A DNA stretch of 9,050 nucleotides from an uncultured Rickettsiaceae bacterium (GTDB lineage: Bacteria > Pseudomonadota > Alphaproteobacteria > Rickettsiales > Rickettsiaceae): contig CAJQOE010000108.1 in the NCBI GenBank assembly GCA_905479885.1, forward strand, positions 1 to 9,050, given 5' to 3'. A program made the translations under genes and the position numbers. Each line of letters opens with the position of its first letter. The stretch's first letter is position 1. The notes beneath the pieces were generated by a model. It did not search any database. It had not been told where the DNA came from and worked only from the letters and a program-made list of their open reading frames with translations. Below are positions 5,476 to 9,050 of this stretch, piece by piece.

Positions 5476-7434
5476 TTATAAAGTATTGAGTATATTTGTT
5501 GAAATTTTTTCTTTAGTTAGGTTAAAATGCTTATATAATTCAGAGGCTGGTGCAGATGCACCGAAGCTATCCATACCAAAAAATATCCCATCACAACCAA
5601 TGATTTGATGCCAACCAAAGCTACTTGCAGCTTCAATAGCAACTACTGTGCGAGCATCGTTTTTTAACCCAAGCAAGTACTCTTTACCTTGTTTATGCAA
5701 TAAATCCGTTGATGGAACAGAGCAAACACGTACAGATTTATTATATTTCTCTAATTCTTCTTGCACTTCAATTGCCAAAGACACCTCTGACCCAGTAGCA
5801 AAGATAGTTACATCTATATTATCCATATTATTTGCTTCAGAAATAACGTAACCACCCTTAGATGATAAATTATCTTGACCGCTCTGCCTTATTTGCGGCA
5901 CTGCCTGCCTTGACAACACCATCATAGAAGGGGTGTTTTTATTGGCCAAGGCAATAGTATAACACTCTTTCATTTCAGTAAAATCTGCTGGTCGAAATAC
6001 ATTAATATTAGGCATAGCTCTAAATGATGCTAAATGCTCTATTGGTTGATGGGTCGGACCATCCTCACCAACGCCGATTGAATCATGCGTCATTACGTAT
6101 ATTATAGGCAACCCCATTAAAGCAGACAAACGTACAGATGGACGCATGTAATCAGAAAACACAAAAAAAGTACCACCTATTGTTAAGAAACCAGATAATG
6201 CCAAGCCATTCATTACAGCAGCCATTGCATTTTCGCGTACTCCGTAATGTATAAAATTACCACTAAAATCTTTTGATGAAATAGATTTGCATTCAGAATT
6301 ATTCATGCCATTGGAACCAGCTAGATCTGCTGATCCACAAATTATTTTATTTGTTGACTTCATTAACAGTTCAATCATTTTACCTGATGACACCCTTGTT
6401 GCCTCTGGCTCGGATAGTTGTGGCAACAGATCCATATCTTTTATATCAGGATATTCTAAATAAGATTTTCTTGCCATTGGCAAAGAACGGTAGTTTTCCT
6501 GCCATGCTTCATAAGCTGAGAGGCTTTTTTCCCAAGCTTTTTCCCATAATTTTTTAAGGTCGTCGGCTACAAAGAATTCTTCACCAAAAAACTTAATGCT
6601 TCTTTTTAAATGCTGTATTTCTGCGGCACCCAAAGGCGAGCCGTGTGATTTTTCGCTCCCCTCTTTGGCGTTTGCTCCTTTGCCAATCAAAGTTTTACAA
6701 GCAATAAAACTTGGCTTATCTGAATCTTGTGCATCAGCTAGAGCTTGACGAATTTGATCGCAATCATATCCATCTATAGAAACTGTATTAAAACCCATGG
6801 CTGCAAATTTCTGCAAATGATCTTCCGATACAGACAAATCTGTACTACCGTCAATTGTAATATTATTATCGTCAAACAATATAATTAAATTATTCAACTG
6901 TAAGTGTCCAGCTAACGATGCAGCCTCATACGCAATTCCTTCCATTAAGCAACCATCACCAACAATACTATATATTTTATGGTTACAAATATCAGGCCCT
7001 AACTCTGTTTTGTATTTTTTTTCTGCAATGGCCATTCCTACAGCAGTAGCAAGACCTTGTCCTAAAGGGCCGGTTGTAGTTTCGATAGCCTCAAATAATT
7101 CGTGCTCAGGGTGGCCTGCAGCCTTTGAATTGAGCTGCCTAAAATTTTTGATATCTTCTAATTCAAAGCCCTTGTAACCCGCTAAATAAAAGAAAGAATA
7201 TAATAACATCGATCCATGTCCTGCAGATAAAACAAGGCGATCTCTATTAAACCATTTAGGATCATGCGGGTTGAATTGCAAGAATTCAATGGCAAGAAGG
7301 GTCATGACTTGTGCAAAGCCAAGCGGCATCCCTGGATGTCCAGACTTTGCGACTTCAACAGCATCCGCAGCTAAAATTTTTATACAATCACTTAAGTTTT
7401 TTAACGAATGGTTTTGCTTTTCTTGAGAGTTCAT
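5476..7434 (-). CDS. tkt: Transketolase
   Basis: A thiamine diphosphate enzyme moving two-carbon units between sugar phosphates in the non-oxidative pentose phosphate pathway; cytoplasmic dimer. With the start at 7434 it has 652 residues, close to the usual 650-670. N-terminal PP domain: SGHPGMPLG (31-39, His33), AGHGS (71-75), TGPLGQG (121-127), the ThDP/metal motif from GDG (159-161) to DDNN (188-191), and SHGSPLG (263-269). Middle Pyr domain: YGVRENAM (397-404) with catalytic Glu401, THDSIGVGEDGPTHQP (449-464). C-terminal domain: FATGSEVSLA (545-554) and FGASAPASELY (624-634). All catalytic residues expected for the family are present. A frame from TTG at 7446 is four residues longer, but the ATG at 7434 has GGAA six bases upstream and is preferred. 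The gene is divergent from the DUF1189 gene and convergent with fabD, so likely transcribed alone. Confidence 0.96.
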   Translation of the reverse strand: MNSQEKQNHSLKNLSDCIKILAADAVEVAKSGHPGMPLGFAQVMTLLAIEFLQFNPHDPKWFNRDRLVLSAGHGSMLLYSFFYLAGYKGFELEDIKNFRQLNSKAAGHPEHELFEAIETTTGPLGQGLATAVGMAIAEKKYKTELGPDICNHKIYSIVGDGCLMEGIAYEAASLAGHLQLNNLIILFDDNNITIDGSTDLSVSEDHLQKFAAMGFNTVSIDGYDCDQIRQALADAQDSDKPSFIACKTLIGKGANAKEGSEKSHGSPLGAAEIQHLKRSIKFFGEEFFVADDLKKLWEKAWEKSLSAYEAWQENYRSLPMARKSYLEYPDIKDMDLLPQLSEPEATRVSSGKMIELLMKSTNKIICGSADLAGSNGMNNSECKSISSKDFSGNFIHYGVRENAMAAVMNGLALSGFLTIGGTFFVFSDYMRPSVRLSALMGLPIIYVMTHDSIGVGEDGPTHQPIEHLASFRAMPNINVFRPADFTEMKECYTIALANKNTPSMMVLSRQAVPQIRQSGQDNLSSKGGYVISEANNMDNIDVTIFATGSEVSLAIEVQEELEKYNKSVRVCSVPSTDLLHKQGKEYLLGLKNDARTVVAIEAASSFGWHQIIGCDGIFFGMDSFGASAPASELYKHFNLTKEKISTNILNTL

Positions 7435-7487
7435 ATAATATTCCAATAAATTTTATTTTCACAAGATACTAAACTAAATTATTAAGT

Positions 7488-8366
7488 ATGACAACTTTAC
7501 TTTCAGCGCCTTTATTCTTTATAAAAACTTTATTTACTCATCTATGGTTATCCATTAGTTCAGTAAAATTCTACGAACAAGTTTTTAATTCTTACAAGGG
7601 ATATGGGATTAAATACATATTAATTTTATCATTAATATCATCATTTTTTTGTACTATATTATTTCTAAACCATATGGATAAGGTGCGAGAATACTTAAGC
7701 AATGGTACAATCTCTGCAAATGTAGAAAATATTGACCACATTATTCAACAACTACCAGAACTTGATTATGATGGCTTAAAGATCTCTACACAAGAAGAGA
7801 CTCCTGTGTTTTTATACAATTTAAAAAACCAAAAAATACTAGCACTCGATCCAAACAACAAATTAATGCCTGCAGATAGAACAAAACTTCCAATAATACT
7901 AAATGCACAGAAGATCATAATAAATTTAACTGATTCAGATGGCATAACTCGCAACACATTTCCCATAAATTATACACAAATATTCGGTGATACTCCACAA
8001 ATTTTATCACAAACCATAATAAAATCGAGTTTGGCAGATATTTTTGATAGAGCTCCATCTATATTCATTTATTTAATTTTTCCAGCCACATCTCTATTGG
8101 TTTTTATCAACGCTTTACTAGAGAAAAGCTTTATTATCCTAATGATATACCTAATAACACGCTTTATTACTATAAATACCTCAGTCAAAACCTGCATCCG
8201 TGTAGTACTATTCGCTTCTGGTATCTTTGTGTTATTACAATTTATCATTATACTCACCATACCAGCCCTTAGTACTGTTCTATGGGGTATACAAACATGG
8301 GCGAATATTTTAATGATATTAGGGATTTTAAAAGCCTCTGGCCGCCCTAATATCTTTTCTAGATAG
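7488..8366 (+). CDS. DUF1189 family integral membrane protein
   Basis: A protein of 292 residues of unknown function. The opening (FFIKTLFTHLWLSISSVKFYEQV, in two parts: residues 10-20 and 21-32) followed at once by a membrane helix resembles the DUF1189 family (PF06691). Predicted layout: membrane helix at about 42-61, a soluble region of about 125 residues (62-188) that is probably outside the cytoplasm, then helices near 190-210, 213-229, 238-260 and 263-281. The ATG at 7488 is 53 bases from the tkt start on the other strand, so the two promoters share a very short gap. No strong -35/-10 pair or ribosome site was recognised. No catalytic motif is visible. The family call rests on the N-terminal pattern and topology, so it is moderately sure; the fact that it is a membrane protein is sure. 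Confidence 0.75.
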   Translation: MTTLLSAPLFFIKTLFTHLWLSISSVKFYEQVFNSYKGYGIKYILILSLISSFFCTILFLNHMDKVREYLSNGTISANVENIDHIIQQLPELDYDGLKISTQEETPVFLYNLKNQKILALDPNNKLMPADRTKLPIILNAQKIIINLTDSDGITRNTFPINYTQIFGDTPQILSQTIIKSSLADIFDRAPSIFIYLIFPATSLLVFINALLEKSFIILMIYLITRFITINTSVKTCIRVVLFASGIFVLLQFIIILTIPALSTVLWGIQTWANILMILGILKASGRPNIFSR

Positions 8367-8460
8367 GGCAAGCCACTGCTTTTATTGAATAAAATATATC
8401 TATAAAACCACAAATTCCCAAAAATCTGTGCAATAAAATTATTTAAAGTTGTTATTAAGT

Positions 8461-8488
8461 AAAGATTAACCTTTGCGGGCTAATCTTT
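8461..8488 (+). other. Hairpin in the leader of the acidic gene
   Basis: AAAGATTA (8461-8468) pairs exactly with TAATCTTT (8481-8488). Inside it CCT/GGG adds three pairs after one A-C mismatch, around a 4-base loop (8473-8476). No T-run follows. It lies about 50 bases before the ATG at 8537, in the 170-base gap after the DUF1189 gene, and could be an operator or leader structure. The rest of that gap holds only a weak AT-type stem with T-run near 8380-8395, which might end the DUF1189 transcript. Confidence 0.45.
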
Positions 8489-8536
8489 AGGGTAATAGTG
8501 GATAATTGTTTGTAACATAATCAAGGTATATTCTAT

Positions 8537-9050
8537 ATGGCTAATTCTGGATCAGGAAACGGAGGACCTACGGGATCAGGTCATGGTAACAGAGAACAAT
8601 TTGATCTATTGGATAGATTCTCTAAAGTAAGCCAAGTAGATCTCAATGCCGATAAAATGAAGGCTGGGGATAAAGAAGCTGATGTAGAAGAACTATTAGC
8701 GACTGAAGATGAAACAAATATTATAACCGAAGAACTAGATGGGGCCGCTTCTCCCACGACTGCGCATGATTTGAATTTAGAAACTTATACTAATGATGTT
8801 AATGCTCCCATCCCTATAGATGAAATTAACAGTACAAAGAGTTCCAATCAACCCACCGCAGAAGCGGAAGAAGAAGCAGATATAAATCAACTTCTCGATA
8901 CCTCTATTCAAAGCAACCCAGAAACTACTGATCAAACTATTTTAACATTTGAGTCACCTAGTAATAATCTTACAATAGAGGATGACACTCTGCCTATTTC
9001 TAGCGATGAGCCTCCAGTTCCAGAAATATTAGAAGAAGATGATGATGTAC
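8537..9050 (+). CDS. Unidentified acidic, low-complexity protein, N-terminal part (runs off the window)
   Basis: An ATG at 8537 opens a frame that stays open for 171 codons to the window edge. AAGG at 8523-8526 is a plausible ribosome site ten bases upstream. The first residues are Gly/Ser/Asn-rich (MANSGSGNGGPTGSGHGN). The rest is rich in Asp, Glu, Thr, Ser, Asn and Pro, almost lacks aromatic residues and has no Cys, which points to an intrinsically disordered region. Acidic clusters include EADVEELLATEDE (47-59), AEAEEEADI and EILEEDDDV at the edge. There is no signal peptide and no membrane helix. I do not recognise a family. N-termini like this occur in large repeat proteins exported by type I secretion and in intracellular effectors, but nothing seen here decides between them. 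Codon use looks like that of its neighbours. Confidence 0.75.
   Translation, partial: MANSGSGNGGPTGSGHGNREQFDLLDRFSKVSQVDLNADKMKAGDKEADVEELLATEDETNIITEELDGAASPTTAHDLNLETYTNDVNAPIPIDEINSTKSSNQPTAEAEEEADINQLLDTSIQSNPETTDQTILTFESPSNNLTIEDDTLPISSDEPPVPEILEEDDDV

Noticed and set aside
5396..5608. 70-codon + strand frame across the 3' end of tkt
   Set aside because: It mostly overlaps tkt antisense; the non-overlapping part shows no ribosome site or domain.
7435..7446. TTG at 7446 as the tkt start
   Set aside because: The ATG at 7434 has a better placed GGAA, and the extra four residues have no family support.
8069..8413. 114-codon minus-strand frame opposite the DUF1189 gene
   Set aside because: It mirrors the membrane-helix coding of the + strand gene and has no independent support.

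Overview
The window is AT-rich bacterial DNA with short intergenic gaps, weak Shine-Dalgarno sequences and single-copy housekeeping genes. The autotransporter C-terminus at the left edge looks like the OmpB/Sca type (PEVHAF..., YEYGAGYDLN..., GHQGTLKVRLNF). Together with the base composition this suggests an alphaproteobacterium of the Rickettsiales, a host-associated lineage. The order-level placement is inference. A transketolase and a eukaryote-type glutamine synthetase argue against the genus Rickettsia in the strict sense and would fit a less reduced relative.

Layout, left to right. Positions 2-364 hold the 3' end of an autotransporter gene, followed by a hairpin (376-411) and a rho-independent terminator (427-462). 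glnII, a type II glutamine synthetase, runs rightward at 493-1545. A 252-base gap (1546-1797) contains two inverted repeats and a short stretch resembling the 3' end of 23S rRNA in reverse orientation. A leftward two-gene unit follows: slt (lytic transglycosylase, 4239-2275) and bcp (thiol peroxidase, 2271-1798), three bases apart. fabD (malonyl-CoA:ACP transacylase) diverges from slt across only 40 bases. A near-consensus sigma70 promoter for fabD lies inside the first codons of slt and its -10 overlaps the slt start codon. fabD and the leftward transketolase gene tkt (7434-5476) converge on a 257-base gap with a long 21-bp hairpin. Divergent from tkt is a DUF1189 membrane protein (7488-8366). 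After a 170-base gap comes the start of an acidic, apparently disordered open frame (8537 onward) that runs off the right edge.

Function: most of the window is core metabolism and envelope maintenance, namely nitrogen assimilation (glnII), peptidoglycan turnover (slt), peroxide defence (bcp), initiation of fatty acid synthesis (fabD) and the pentose phosphate pathway (tkt). The two surface or host-facing candidates are both cut by the window edges: the autotransporter on the left and the acidic protein on the right. I see no CRISPR array, tRNA, insertion sequence or obvious defence system. The most unusual items are the intergenic RNA-like structures, the promoter embedded in a divergent gene, the Bcp variant lacking the usual resolving cysteine, and the unidentified acidic protein.
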